A stretch of 64,000 nt of DNA from Bacteroidales bacterium (GTDB taxonomy: Bacteria > Bacteroidota > Bacteroidia > Bacteroidales > F082): contig JALNZT010000016.1 of assembly GCA_023229135.1 (NCBI GenBank), positions 18,258 through 82,257 of the forward strand, read 5' to 3'. Made by a program: the position numbers and the translations under genes. Of this stretch, positions 51,962-62,000 are shown piece after piece; position 1 is the stretch's first letter, and each line of letters begins with the position of its first letter. The notes beneath the pieces are model-generated. The model was not told where the DNA came from and did not search any database. It was given only the letters and a program-made list of their open reading frames with translations.

Positions 51962-52456
51962 ATGGAAAATCTAATCATATTCCTCGGCATAGTGGCTGCA
52001 TTTGTTTTGCCCATCGTAATCATGCAACAAAAGAAAAAGAGAAAAATCAAAAAAAAGATAGAAGAAGTGTCGTTACTGGCGCAGCAAAACGGATCGGCGC
52101 TTGGGCAACACGAGGTCGAACACAAAGTCCTTATCGGCCTAAGTGAAAATGGCGGTCATGTTTTTTACTACCCTTTTAAACACAAGGACATGGAGATACA
52201 AATGGTGCCACTTGAAGGCGTCAAAAACTGCCGGGTAAACGTTGAGGGTCATGCAGTCAGTTATGGAGGTGAATCGCGACAAGTAACTGACAAAATTGAA
52301 CTGCTTTTTCTGCCAAAAGAAAAGCTGAAACAAACACATAGCCTGCGACTTTACAACTCAGATCAGGATGGACTCCAATTGAACGGCCAGAACATGCTCG
52401 CCGACAAATGGGCCAAAATCATCAACCAGACGCTTGAAAAAAACAGTAAAAAATAG
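51962..52456 (+). CDS. small membrane-anchored hypothetical protein
   Basis: The 164-residue protein has one N-terminal transmembrane segment (LIIFLGIVAAFVLPIVIMQQ, residues 4-23), a strongly basic stretch (KKKRKIKKKIEE), and a soluble beta-rich domain of about 120 residues (phrases VLIGLSENGGHVFYYPF and VEGHAVSYGG). The positive-inside rule places the soluble part in the cytoplasm. No family is recognised. A terminator lies 40 bases after the stop. Confidence 0.65.
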   Translation: MENLIIFLGIVAAFVLPIVIMQQKKKRKIKKKIEEVSLLAQQNGSALGQHEVEHKVLIGLSENGGHVFYYPFKHKDMEIQMVPLEGVKNCRVNVEGHAVSYGGESRQVTDKIELLFLPKEKLKQTHSLRLYNSDQDGLQLNGQNMLADKWAKIINQTLEKNSKK

Positions 52457-52495
52457 GTCAATGATTGATGTCTTTTATCTGATAATTAAAGAAAG

Positions 52496-52524
52496 AAAAC
52501 CCGGTTTAATAGCCGGGTTTTTTT
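52496..52524 (+). terminator. Rho-independent terminator
   Basis: AAAACCCGG and CCGGGTTTT pair around an 8-base loop, followed by a T run. It ends the 51962 transcript before the TamA gene. Confidence 0.85.
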
Positions 52525-52643
52525 GTTTTTAATCTGTCTCATCGCGGATATTTGATAAAACTAATTTTTCACCAAGGCATTTCCACATAACTATATTAAG
52601 TTGAGCTTTTAGCCAAAAAAAGCCTTAGTTAGCTTTTAGGAAG

Positions 52644-52651
52644 TATATTTG
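52644..52651 (+). promoter_or_regulatory. possible -7 box for the tamA-tamB unit
   Basis: TATATTTG fits the TAnnTTTG consensus. No good upstream TTTG lies at the right distance, and the leader to the ATG at 52774 would be about 115 bases, so this is tentative. Confidence 0.3.
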
Positions 52652-52773
52652 CCCAACTATTGCAGGTGGTTTCAAGGCTTGATATTGGAAGCATTTATTA
52701 TGCAGCAATCACCGGGTTTAAGCACAACTTTTCCGGATAAATAAACTGTTTATCCCACAACTTATTGGCACAG

Positions 52774-54609
52774 ATGTTAAAACACTTATTAGGCTTTATT
52801 TTTATTTCCGTACTCTTTTGCCTCCAGCCCATAGGGCTTTCTGCACAGAATAATTTTGAGGTGCGTAAAATAAGCTTAAAGGGAAATAAAACCCTCAATA
52901 AAGACTTCCTTTTGGAACGCATGGCGATGAAAGAAGTTTCGTGGCTTCAGAAAAAACTTACTAAAAAAGAACCTTATCTGTATAGCGTCGAATTGACAAA
53001 GCTTGATCTGGAAAGATTGAAGCGCCTCTATCAAACCGAAGGATTTCTAAATGTCGGGGTTAAGCTTGGCCCACTGGAAATAAACGAAAAGAAAAAAACC
53101 GTAAAGCTCACCATAGAAATTGATGAAGGCGAAGCAGTTAGCGTTGACAGCATCAGCTTTGAATTGACTGCCAAAACAAAAAATGTGAAAATGGATTCGC
53201 TGAGCAGAAAAGTTTTACGCCAGGTTGAAATGAGACAAGGCGACCGTTTTAGAGATCAAGCCTTGATGGATGATATCAAGCGGATAGAAAATGCTTTCAA
53301 AAATTTGGGCTACGCCTACGCCTCCGCTACTTATGACTTATTTGTGAAGCCAACCCAAAAGCTTACCAGCATTGAATATCAGATTAGCCCGGGACAATTG
53401 TCGCATATCGGTGCTACCCGTATTGTTGGCAATAAGCATGTTGCAGAAAAATTTATCCGCAAACAACTAAAATACGAAGAGGGCGAAATTTATAACCGTT
53501 CCTTACTTGAAAAAACCCGCAAAAACCTTTATAAATTACAGTTGTTTCGGGTGGTTTCGGTATTGCCTCAGATGCGTGAAGATTCATCCAACAAACCCAT
53601 TCCCGTTCGGCTTTACGTGGAAGAAGCACCTCGCCTAAATGCGCGGGTTGGTGCGGGTTACGGCACAGAGGATAAGTTTCGCAGCTTTTTAGACCTTACC
53701 TATCTCGGCTTTTTGGGCGGTGCCAGGCGGCTCAATTTGCAAGTAAAACATTCTGCCATCCTGCCCTATTCGGTAAGCCTGCGCTGGATTCAGCCGCGCT
53801 TGTTTGGTGCCAACAGCAATATCGAGATCAATCCATACCTAAACCGCACCAAAGAACCCGGATACGACACCCGAACTGTTGGTTTGAAAGTACCTGTAGG
53901 CTACGAGTTTAACCAATATTTGAATGCTTCATTAACCTATTATTTTGAAGATGTAGAACAAACGGTTGAACCAAACGACCCTGATTTTAAAGAACAGAAA
54001 CTGGATAAATTTCCTTACAATAAATCAGGTGTAATTTTAGGAACTGCTTACAACGATTCACGGCCACAGTTTTCGCCTACGCAGGGCACCAATGTTTCAG
54101 TAGCTTTAAAGGTGAACGGCTATTTTTTTGGTGGCGATTTTAGTTATACCCGCTTGTGGGGAACCTACCGCACCTATCGCCAAATTGGCGATTTTACCCT
54201 GGCTTTTAAACTGTTGGCGGGAGGAATCAAGTCGTCAGATTCCAGCAAATTTATTCCTGTTGAAGACAGGTTTTATTCGGGCGGAAGCACTTCGGTTAGA
54301 GGCTGGAACCGCGATCAGCTTGGCCCAAAGCGCGAAAGCGGAAGCCCCAGAGGTGGAAGCAGCGTGCTCGAGAGCAGTATTGAGCTGCGGCTACCTTTAT
54401 TTTGGCGACTTAGTGCGGTCGCTTTTTTAGACATCGGAAATACCTGGGAGGAAGAATATACCTACCGCCTTAATGAACTTGCTTATGCCGTGGGACCCGG
54501 CCTACGCATAGAAACACCTATCGGACCGGTGCGCTTTGATGTGGGGTTTCCGGTGTGGAACGAGAAAAAAAGCCCCCAGTTTTTTATCAGCGTTGGACAG
54601 GCGTTTTAA
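52774..54609 (+). CDS. BamA/TamA family outer-membrane assembly protein
   Basis: The 611-residue protein has a signal peptide (LLGFIFISVLFCLQPIGLSAQ), then POTRA-like domains: NNFEVRKISLKGNKTLNKDF opens one, and ATRIVGNKHVAEKFIRKQLK another. A C-terminal Omp85 barrel (about residues 300-611) has the loop-6 segment YSGGSTSVRGWNRDQLGPKR with its conserved RGW. Together with the TamB gene 22 bases downstream it forms the translocation and assembly module, the outer-membrane side of the pair. The ATG at residue 4 of the open frame was chosen over the TTG at 52765 because it starts the signal peptide. It is likely essential for envelope assembly, but this is inference. Confidence 0.9.
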   Translation: MLKHLLGFIFISVLFCLQPIGLSAQNNFEVRKISLKGNKTLNKDFLLERMAMKEVSWLQKKLTKKEPYLYSVELTKLDLERLKRLYQTEGFLNVGVKLGPLEINEKKKTVKLTIEIDEGEAVSVDSISFELTAKTKNVKMDSLSRKVLRQVEMRQGDRFRDQALMDDIKRIENAFKNLGYAYASATYDLFVKPTQKLTSIEYQISPGQLSHIGATRIVGNKHVAEKFIRKQLKYEEGEIYNRSLLEKTRKNLYKLQLFRVVSVLPQMREDSSNKPIPVRLYVEEAPRLNARVGAGYGTEDKFRSFLDLTYLGFLGGARRLNLQVKHSAILPYSVSLRWIQPRLFGANSNIEINPYLNRTKEPGYDTRTVGLKVPVGYEFNQYLNASLTYYFEDVEQTVEPNDPDFKEQKLDKFPYNKSGVILGTAYNDSRPQFSPTQGTNVSVALKVNGYFFGGDFSYTRLWGTYRTYRQIGDFTLAFKLLAGGIKSSDSSKFIPVEDRFYSGGSTSVRGWNRDQLGPKRESGSPRGGSSVLESSIELRLPLFWRLSAVAFLDIGNTWEEEYTYRLNELAYAVGPGLRIETPIGPVRFDVGFPVWNEKKSPQFFISVGQAF

Positions 54610-54631
54610 TTTTTAATGGAAAAAATATACG

Positions 54632-57600
54632 ATGAAAAAAGTCATTACAGCTTCCTTAAAAATTCTCGGATGGACAATCCTAAGTCTGGTAACCTTGTTG
54701 CTATTGGCGGCGCTGTTGCTCCAAACGGCCTTTGTCAAAGAAAAAATTGCCCGCTTTGCCGAAAATCAAGCCGGTAGCTTTATCAATGGCGAACTATCAC
54801 TCGGAGAAATTGATGGAAACTTCTTCACAGGAATAAGCCTTAAAAACATACTTATTTTGCATGATGGAGACAGTTTGGTTCACCTGAAAGAAATAAGTGC
54901 AGCCTATAATTTATTGGCGCTGATAGATGAAACACTTGCTATACAAAGTCTTGAACTGAGCAACCCGCAAGTTTTTCTAAAACAAATCAATGATTCTACC
55001 TGGAATGTTCAGCAATTGATCAAAGCCTCTACCGACACAACTACAACAGATACAAGCAGCAGTAATTTTGTGGTAAAGCTTGATTTGCTGCATCTTACTG
55101 AAGGAAAAATCCGCATCAACTCGCCCGATACGCTGATTCCACGCGAAATTAATCAGTTTAAAATCAAACTTTCAGGAACTTATAGCGCTGATGTTCAAAG
55201 CTTAAAGATGGATGAATTCTCATTCAACACACAACAGCCGGCTATTTCGCTCGAAAACTTAGCTTTCCAACTTCAACGCGACACGGAAGCTATTGTATTA
55301 TCAGATTTTATTTTAAAAACTGCCAAAAATCAATTGCAGGGCGGTGCCGATTATGTAGAAGCACCCAATCGTGCAGGCAATGCCAAGCTCAAAACAGCAC
55401 CGATTATGCTAAGCGAGTTTCAGTTTGTGCTGCCCGACATACAGCTTCCGGCCAAGCCGATTTTCACACTTGATGCCAGTTTGCAGGGCGAAACAGTTAA
55501 AGCGATTGTTGAAATTGAAGATAATGCGCAAAAACTGCACTTCGATTTAAGCTCAGAAAACTTGTACGCCTACCTGTTCAATCCCGAAAATACGCAGCTA
55601 GCTTATACTGTGGATGGCCGCCTTCAAAATATTGACATCGCCTATTGGCTGAATGATTCATCACTTAATTACGTGATAAATGGCCAACTAAATATTAAAG
55701 GACAAGGAATTGATCCGGCCACTGCAACCGTAAATATAAAAGGTGATTTTCGGGATTTGATGCTTGAAGAACGTGCTATTGAGCAAGTTGTTCTGGAGTT
55801 TGATTTTGTGCAGGGCGATCTTACGGGCATTGTACGCGGAAAAGGAAATTTCGGTCAATTTGAGCTGCTGTCGAAGATTCAGCAGATTCAAACCAAGCCT
55901 GTATATCAGCTTGACCTCAGCACTCAAATGCTTGATTTTGCTGCCCTTACCGGAAACGACAGCCTGCAATCGTCTATCAATTTACACGCTAACATAAATG
56001 GCCGTGGCTTCGATCCCGAAAAGCTCTCTTTTTCTGCCAGGCTGATGATCAGAAACTCCTCGCTCCAACAAATTGAATTGGACACCTTGTTTGCTGACGC
56101 GAAATACAGCAACGAAAATGTTACCATAGACTCACTGTTGTTGCTAACCCGTTCGCTGGTTTTAAGCGCGCAAGGAAATTATTCGCTGGAAGGTAGATCA
56201 GATTTGGATTTAAAAGCACAGTTTAGCAGCCTCGAAGAGTTTGAAGGTTTTATCCCGCTTGATTCGCTGCAAACCAGTGGCAATCTGAAGGCTTCTATCC
56301 GCGGCACACACGATTCGTTGAGCCTGCACACACAGCTGCACCTGGCGCAAACCAGCTATCCCGGCTATAACTTAGACAGCTTGAATATGAATCTTCAGGC
56401 ATATATTGCTGATGCAGATACCAATGCTTACCTATCTATGCAAGCGTTTATGCTAAGTAGCGATGCGCTAAGTTTTGAGCGAATTAATGTGGACGGACGA
56501 GCGTCAATCGCCAATGCCGATACCAACGCGGTAGTGAATTTGCAGGCCATTAATCTGCGCAACAGTGCCCTTGATTTAGATTCTATTGTGTTTGATGTGG
56601 AAGCCGGAATGGATTCTATTTATATAGCTGGTCGCATAAAAAATCCTGATTTGAGCAGCAGTATTAAAGCAGGAATCGTTCCCGGAGAACTGCTGCGCAT
56701 CACCCTTGACGATCTAATTTTCGACTACAAAGATCAGCATTGGGCGCTGCAATCGCCTCCGGCACGCCTAAAGATCGCACCGGAGCAATATATCGTTGAG
56801 AATTTTAATTTCGCGACAAGTTCTGCCGATAGCGCACAATCCATAAAAGCATCCGGCATTATTGACCGGAAGGGAACAGAAGACTTCTCACTCGAAATAA
56901 CCAAAATTGATCTGAAAAAGTTAGCAGAGCTGGCCGAAGAAGACCTGGATGTTTCAGGCTTGTTTAGCATGACTATTGGGCTATCCGGTGAGGCCGATAA
57001 TCCAATACTAAAAGGAGATTTTGTTATTGATAAGGCAGAGGTAAATGCGTATAAACTCCTTGAATTTGATGGTGGGTTTAATCTTGAAAACGGGAACTTA
57101 ACCATTGAAGCACAAGTAATTCCACAAGATAATGGTCGGGTAGAAATAAGCGGTGCTATGCCAATTAAATTACAAATGGACAGCCTGAATGTAGCATTTA
57201 ACCCTGCTGATTCAGTGAAAGGACTGATAACAATTGAGCGGTTTCCATTGGCTGTTCTGCAAACTTTAGACCTAACAGAGACCATCTATGGCTATGCAGA
57301 AGCAAAAATTGAGGTGGGCGGAACCCTTGAAGCGCCAAAGCCAAACGGCCGGTTTAGGTTAGTAAATGCCGCTTTAAAAATACCTGAATATGGAGTTGAC
57401 TATCAAACCATTGCCTTGAATATTCTGTTTGAGCCGGAGAAAGTGAGTATAGACACTTTCAATATTAAATCGGCAAGCGGAAATATGAAAGCCAGAGGTG
57501 AAGTAAACTTTAATTCAGACTTTTATAAAGGTAATATTAACGATTCAAAACTCACGATTAACTTTAATAAGTTTAATCCCGTAAATCATAAACAGTTTAA

Positions 57601-58609
57601 TATGCAATTGTCGGGAAATGCCAGTTTACAGGGCAAAACGGGCGATGTAGTTTTTGAGACCGACCTTAAAATTCCGAAGTCAGAATTTAATTTGCCGGCT
57701 ATAATGCGTTTGTTTGGCAAATTAAATACGCCCGAAATGCCGACGCCATTGCTGCTGCGCGAGTTAGCTGAAGACGAGCAGGCTAACGACAGCATCCGCA
57801 TCACACAAAGCACTCAAAAGACAGATACGGCAGCAAGTCCCGATTATTTTGACCGGCTCAGAGGCAAGGCGCATATCACTATCCCCCGAAATACCTGGAT
57901 AAAAAGTGAAGATATGCGCATTGAGCTATCGGGGGATTTGGAGCTGATCAAAAATGATGAGTTTTTTGAGGTGTTTGGCACGGTGGATGTGGTGCGCGGA
58001 CAATATGATTTGATGGGCAAAACTTTTATAATTGATAAGGGCAATATTACTTTTCAAGGAGGAGAGGACATGATGCCGCAATTGGATATTGTTGCTGCTT
58101 ACAATTTCAGGAACGCACAACGTGAGATGCAGAAGCTAACAGCCAATATCAGCGGTGATGCCGAAGAGCCTAAAATAGAATTTACCCTCGATGGGGATGC
58201 GATAAACGAAGGAGATGCGATTTCGTATATCCTGTTTGGCAGGAGCTTAGATGAACTTAGTTTGTCGCAGCAGGATAATGTGCAAGTCAAAGGCAATTTG
58301 GCCAGCAATGCAGCGGCATCACTGATCTCATCGCAGCTGACGAAGTTTCTGGGTGATAAATTGAATGTAGATTATATTGAAGTAAATAGTAGTGGTAATT
58401 TTGACAACGCAAGTATTGCTGCGGGTAAATACCTGACTAACAATTTGTTTATCAGTTATGAGCAGCGTATTGGCCAATCTAATGAAGATGATTTGACGGA
58501 CTATGAAGTGAAGCTTGAGTATGAGGTATTCCGCTTTCTTTTCTTGCAGCTCAATAATTCTGACCGGGATAGTGGCTTTGATGTAATATTGAAGGTGGAG
58601 GTAGAGTAA
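54632..58609 (+). CDS. TamB-family inner-membrane protein (translocation/assembly module)
   Basis: The 1325-residue protein has an N-terminal transmembrane segment (ILGWTILSLVTLLLLAALLL). A long repetitive beta region follows, of the AsmA/TamB type, with strands such as QSLELSNPQVFLKQINDSTW. The C-terminal TamB domain (DUF490) is clear: FEVFGTVDVVRGQYDLMGK, then ITFQGGEDMMPQLDIVAAY and ISYILFGRSLDELSLSQQD. It bridges the inner and outer membranes and works with the TamA-like barrel encoded 22 bases upstream. Recent work also links such beta-groove proteins to phospholipid transport. The stop is followed within a few bases by a GATTTGAT microsatellite. Confidence 0.93.
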   Translation: MKKVITASLKILGWTILSLVTLLLLAALLLQTAFVKEKIARFAENQAGSFINGELSLGEIDGNFFTGISLKNILILHDGDSLVHLKEISAAYNLLALIDETLAIQSLELSNPQVFLKQINDSTWNVQQLIKASTDTTTTDTSSSNFVVKLDLLHLTEGKIRINSPDTLIPREINQFKIKLSGTYSADVQSLKMDEFSFNTQQPAISLENLAFQLQRDTEAIVLSDFILKTAKNQLQGGADYVEAPNRAGNAKLKTAPIMLSEFQFVLPDIQLPAKPIFTLDASLQGETVKAIVEIEDNAQKLHFDLSSENLYAYLFNPENTQLAYTVDGRLQNIDIAYWLNDSSLNYVINGQLNIKGQGIDPATATVNIKGDFRDLMLEERAIEQVVLEFDFVQGDLTGIVRGKGNFGQFELLSKIQQIQTKPVYQLDLSTQMLDFAALTGNDSLQSSINLHANINGRGFDPEKLSFSARLMIRNSSLQQIELDTLFADAKYSNENVTIDSLLLLTRSLVLSAQGNYSLEGRSDLDLKAQFSSLEEFEGFIPLDSLQTSGNLKASIRGTHDSLSLHTQLHLAQTSYPGYNLDSLNMNLQAYIADADTNAYLSMQAFMLSSDALSFERINVDGRASIANADTNAVVNLQAINLRNSALDLDSIVFDVEAGMDSIYIAGRIKNPDLSSSIKAGIVPGELLRITLDDLIFDYKDQHWALQSPPARLKIAPEQYIVENFNFATSSADSAQSIKASGIIDRKGTEDFSLEITKIDLKKLAELAEEDLDVSGLFSMTIGLSGEADNPILKGDFVIDKAEVNAYKLLEFDGGFNLENGNLTIEAQVIPQDNGRVEISGAMPIKLQMDSLNVAFNPADSVKGLITIERFPLAVLQTLDLTETIYGYAEAKIEVGGTLEAPKPNGRFRLVNAALKIPEYGVDYQTIALNILFEPEKVSIDTFNIKSASGNMKARGEVNFNSDFYKGNINDSKLTINFNKFNPVNHKQFNMQLSGNASLQGKTGDVVFETDLKIPKSEFNLPAIMRLFGKLNTPEMPTPLLLRELAEDEQANDSIRITQSTQKTDTAASPDYFDRLRGKAHITIPRNTWIKSEDMRIELSGDLELIKNDEFFEVFGTVDVVRGQYDLMGKTFIIDKGNITFQGGEDMMPQLDIVAAYNFRNAQREMQKLTANISGDAEEPKIEFTLDGDAINEGDAISYILFGRSLDELSLSQQDNVQVKGNLASNAAASLISSQLTKFLGDKLNVDYIEVNSSGNFDNASIAAGKYLTNNLFISYEQRIGQSNEDDLTDYEVKLEYEVFRFLFLQLNNSDRDSGFDVILKVEVE

Positions 58610-58612
58610 ATG

Positions 58613-58690
58613 CTGATGTGCTGATTTGTTGATTTGATGATTTGATGATTTGATGATTTGATGATTTGATGATTTGATGATGTGATGATG
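58613..58690. repeat. GATTTGAT microsatellite after the TamB stop
   Basis: Repeats of GATTTGAT and GATGTGAT begin four bases after the TamB stop codon and run for about 75 bases to element R copy 3. The unit is the complement of the AATCAGCAAATC-type run near 29400, with T in place of C. Confidence 0.8.
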
Positions 58691-58691
58691 T

Positions 58692-58737
58692 GCCTTCCTG
58701 CGGTTCTGTCTGACGGCCAGGCAGGCAGCAGACAGGT
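58692..58737. repeat. short palindromic element R, copy 3 (inverted)
   Basis: The reverse-complement core CTGACGGCCAGGCAGGCAG identifies a third copy, in opposite orientation and again inside a microsatellite (GATTTGAT resumes after it). The ends are CCTTCCTGCGG and GACAGGT, more diverged than copy 1. Confidence 0.7.
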
Positions 58738-58892
58738 GTGATGATTTGATGTGAAGACTTGAATATTGATTTGTATTGGCCAAAGAAAATCCAGGGTACT
58801 ATCATGAGGCATTGCTGGAAAACACAGAAAGACAAGGCGCGACTATAAGGCTATGCTGCAGAGTAACGGTCTGACTGGCAAATCGCATAATG

Positions 58893-58933
58893 CAAAACCC
58901 CCAAAGTTTTTCGAAAAACGTTGGGGGTTTTAA
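58893..58933. terminator. strong stem-loop, bidirectional terminator
   Basis: AAAACCCCCAA and TTGGGGGTTTT flank an inner stem GTTTTTCGAAAAAC. Together they form a long hairpin with T tracts on both sides, between the convergent TamB and giant T9SS genes. Confidence 0.8.
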
Positions 58934-58937
58934 TGAA

Positions 58938-58965
58938 AAAAGGAGCACCGTTGCCGATGCTCCTT
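58938..58965 (-). terminator. terminator of the giant T9SS gene
   Basis: GGAGCA and TGCTCC pair around a 10-base loop; read on the minus strand the hairpin is followed by TTTTTTC. It lies 36 bases past the stop and is the first of two terminators. Confidence 0.65.
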
Positions 58966-59000
58966 CTCTGTTTTGAAGTTCTAATAACTTCTGTGATTTA

Positions 59001-62000
59001 TTATCTGACGATAGTCAAACGTTTGGTTACTACACCTTCGTTGGTCTCGATGCGAATCAAGTAAATACCGGCTTCATAAGTGCTGGTATTCAGGTCATGA
59101 CGTGTCTGGCCTTCAATAGCGCGATCAAGAACTACTTGTCCTAAAGCATTCATTACGGTTACGCGATTCATCTTTGCAGATTCGATCACTACGTTATTGT
59201 TTGCAGGGTTAGGATAAACGCGGGTATTGTTCAGGTTGAATTCCGATGTATTTGTAACGAATACATATACAAAGTCATCTTCCGGATTAACCAGTGCCAT
59301 GGCTGGAACGGATTCACAAGTGCCATTAGTATAGCTATAGAAAGCGGTTACTTGGTAGTAATAACCTACCTGAGCTTCTACATCTGTATCAAAATAGCCA
59401 TAAGCAGTTACGCCTTCTTCAAATGGAACGTTAGCAACAAGTTGATAGTTGTTATTACTCAATGAGCGATACACATTGAACGACTCAAGTTCGCGGCCTT
59501 CTCTTGATGTTGCATCCGGGAAGAATGCCTGGGCACTTGGTTTGCCTGTAACAACGAAGCTTTCGCCAGTGTTTGAAATCTGATCAACGGGTTTATCCAT
59601 TGGCAGCGCAGCGGTAGCACCGGCTACAGTAGTTACAAAACCACGCAGGTTCCAGCTATAAGGTAGTCCCAATGTGTTGAGATGTTCCCATGTAGCACCA
59701 CCGTCTTGTGTAATCAGGTCGCTATTCGGGTTGCCTGCATAGTTAGAAACACCGGCAGGATAGTTAGCACCATCAGTGGTGTAAACTGCAATCCAGAGTT
59801 GTTTCGTTACATCAAGCAATACCGGTGAGGTCAAATCTACTTCTTCATATACTTCAACTCCCAGACCACTTAATGGCTGTGAATGGAGTAATGTAGCAGC
59901 GTTTGTTCCTTCGTAGATACGAAGCTCATCAGTTGCACTGGTTCTATTGTAGATCATGATCTTGGTCAACGAAGCACCACCGAGGTCTGCCAGTTGTGCC
60001 GGGTCAAATTTAACTGCCCAGGTAAAGGTAGCTGGACCACCAATGCCGTCAACGTTAACACCATCATCATAGAACAACCATTCTGAAATAGCATCTTGTG
60101 GGCCGTTCCATTCGATCATTGAACCCCAAGCTTCTTCTGTCCAGAGGTACTGGCCAGCAAGTTGTTTTGGAGGATCACATGGGAAGGTAACTTCTACATC
60201 AACGCATGATTCTGAACAGGATTCAGCACCACTTTCGTAGACGTAATGTACGCAGTAGGTGTACATGCCATAATCAACATTCTGATCAACATAGAAGGTA
60301 TCTGTTACCATTTCGGCAATCAGCAAACCATCGCGGTAAACGTTGGCACCAAGGAGTTCTCCGGTTTCGAAGTCGCCTCCGCCACCACCGCCACCAGCAT
60401 CTTGTGATTCACCTACAACGGCAAAGTCAAGAGAGCTGAAGTCAACACCTAAGCTACTAAGGGTTACAAATCCACCTGTTCCACCAAACAAGCCGGCTAT
60501 ATCGTTAAGCATAGCAGGGTTTCCGGGAGTTGGAGAAGGATTCCACATATATTGATTCCATCTACCTCCGGTGGTTCCGGTAGCATCTTGATAATATGCA
60601 TAGAAGGCTACCCAATATGTACCTTCGGCTAAAGTGATTGGTGCATCCAAATCAATTTCTACCAAATCAGGATTATTTGCGCCGGCGTTGATTTCTTCGT
60701 AAAGAACTGCGCCAGGAGCACCATTTGCATCAGCAAAAATAGTATAGCCAAATCCTTGAGGAGCAGGAACACCAGCCGATAAGAATCCACGAGCCCAAAG
60801 GCTTGAAACCACCCATTCTTCGCCGGCAGGAACAGTAAAGTCGTCTGCTGAATAAGTAGGAGCTCCAAGGCCACCATAGTAAGTGGAAATAATACCATCG
60901 GTAGAGGTTTGAGGATCTTCCCAGTTGTTACCCCAAAGAACGCCAACAGCTCTGTTCATAGTGGTTTCCCCACTAAACGCTTTGGAATCAACCAAAAGTG
61001 CCGCCATTGCTGGATCGAAATCTGAATTATCATGACGTTCGATAGCAGTTACATTACCATCACGTGCATACATGTCACGGTTTGTGGCATTGCTTTGCTG
61101 TGTTAAACTTGCAGCATCGAAGCGGAGGGTTCTGGTTGGCGAACCAACAGTGATATTGTCAACAAACCAGATGTACCATAGTCCTTGTCCGTCGCCATCA
61201 ACAGCATTAAACGCCAGTTTAATGTCTTGTCCTGCATAAGCAGCAAGGTCAATGTTGTATGGGCTAGCGTAATAGTTCCAGGCATTGCCAGGTAATGTAG
61301 AGGCATCCCAAATACTGGTCCAGGAAGTGCCACCATCAGTAGAAACTTTTACATGGTAATGATCACCATTTACACTGCCTTCGTAAACAGCGCTCCAGAA
61401 TTCCATTGTTGCACCGGCATCGCAGGTAAATTCAGGTGTAATCAACCACTCATCTTGGTGTGAATAATCCCACCACATTCCGGCATGGTATGTACCAAAT
61501 GGAGATACATCAGCACTAACATAGTTATTAACTGTCCAGAAGCTTGGAACTCCACCAGTTGAAGTAGAAGTATTGGTTTGAACAACCGACCAGTCGGCAG
61601 GTAGCGAACCGCCTTCAAAGTCTTCATCAAGTCCGTCGCCTGATGGAGGTGGTGGAGGTCCTGCTGAAGCACCCCATGTTAGGGTAACGTCTTGTCCACT
61701 TGCTGAACCAGCAAGGTTTTCAGGGCCGGGATAGTTTTCACAGCTGTAGTAAGTCCAGGTATAATCCATCTTAGCTGACATACCGTTTGAATAAACAGCA
61801 GCCACTTCAGAGTAATACTCTTGTCCTTCTACAAGTGTAGTAACGTCATACTGATAGAATGTGTTTGGTGTATCGGCTTTATAGATGCCATCCAACCAAA
61901 CTTTATAGCCTTGAAGCTCACGGGAACCGGGAGTGTAAAGCATAACATCATCAATATTCCAATTGAAAATACCAAAGGTATCACCATAGAAAATCCAGGC

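Noticed and set aside
60373..60402. GCC-rich run in the giant protein as a mobile repeat
   Set aside because: It encodes the glycine hinge AGGGGGGGD in frame, so it is a coding microsatellite.
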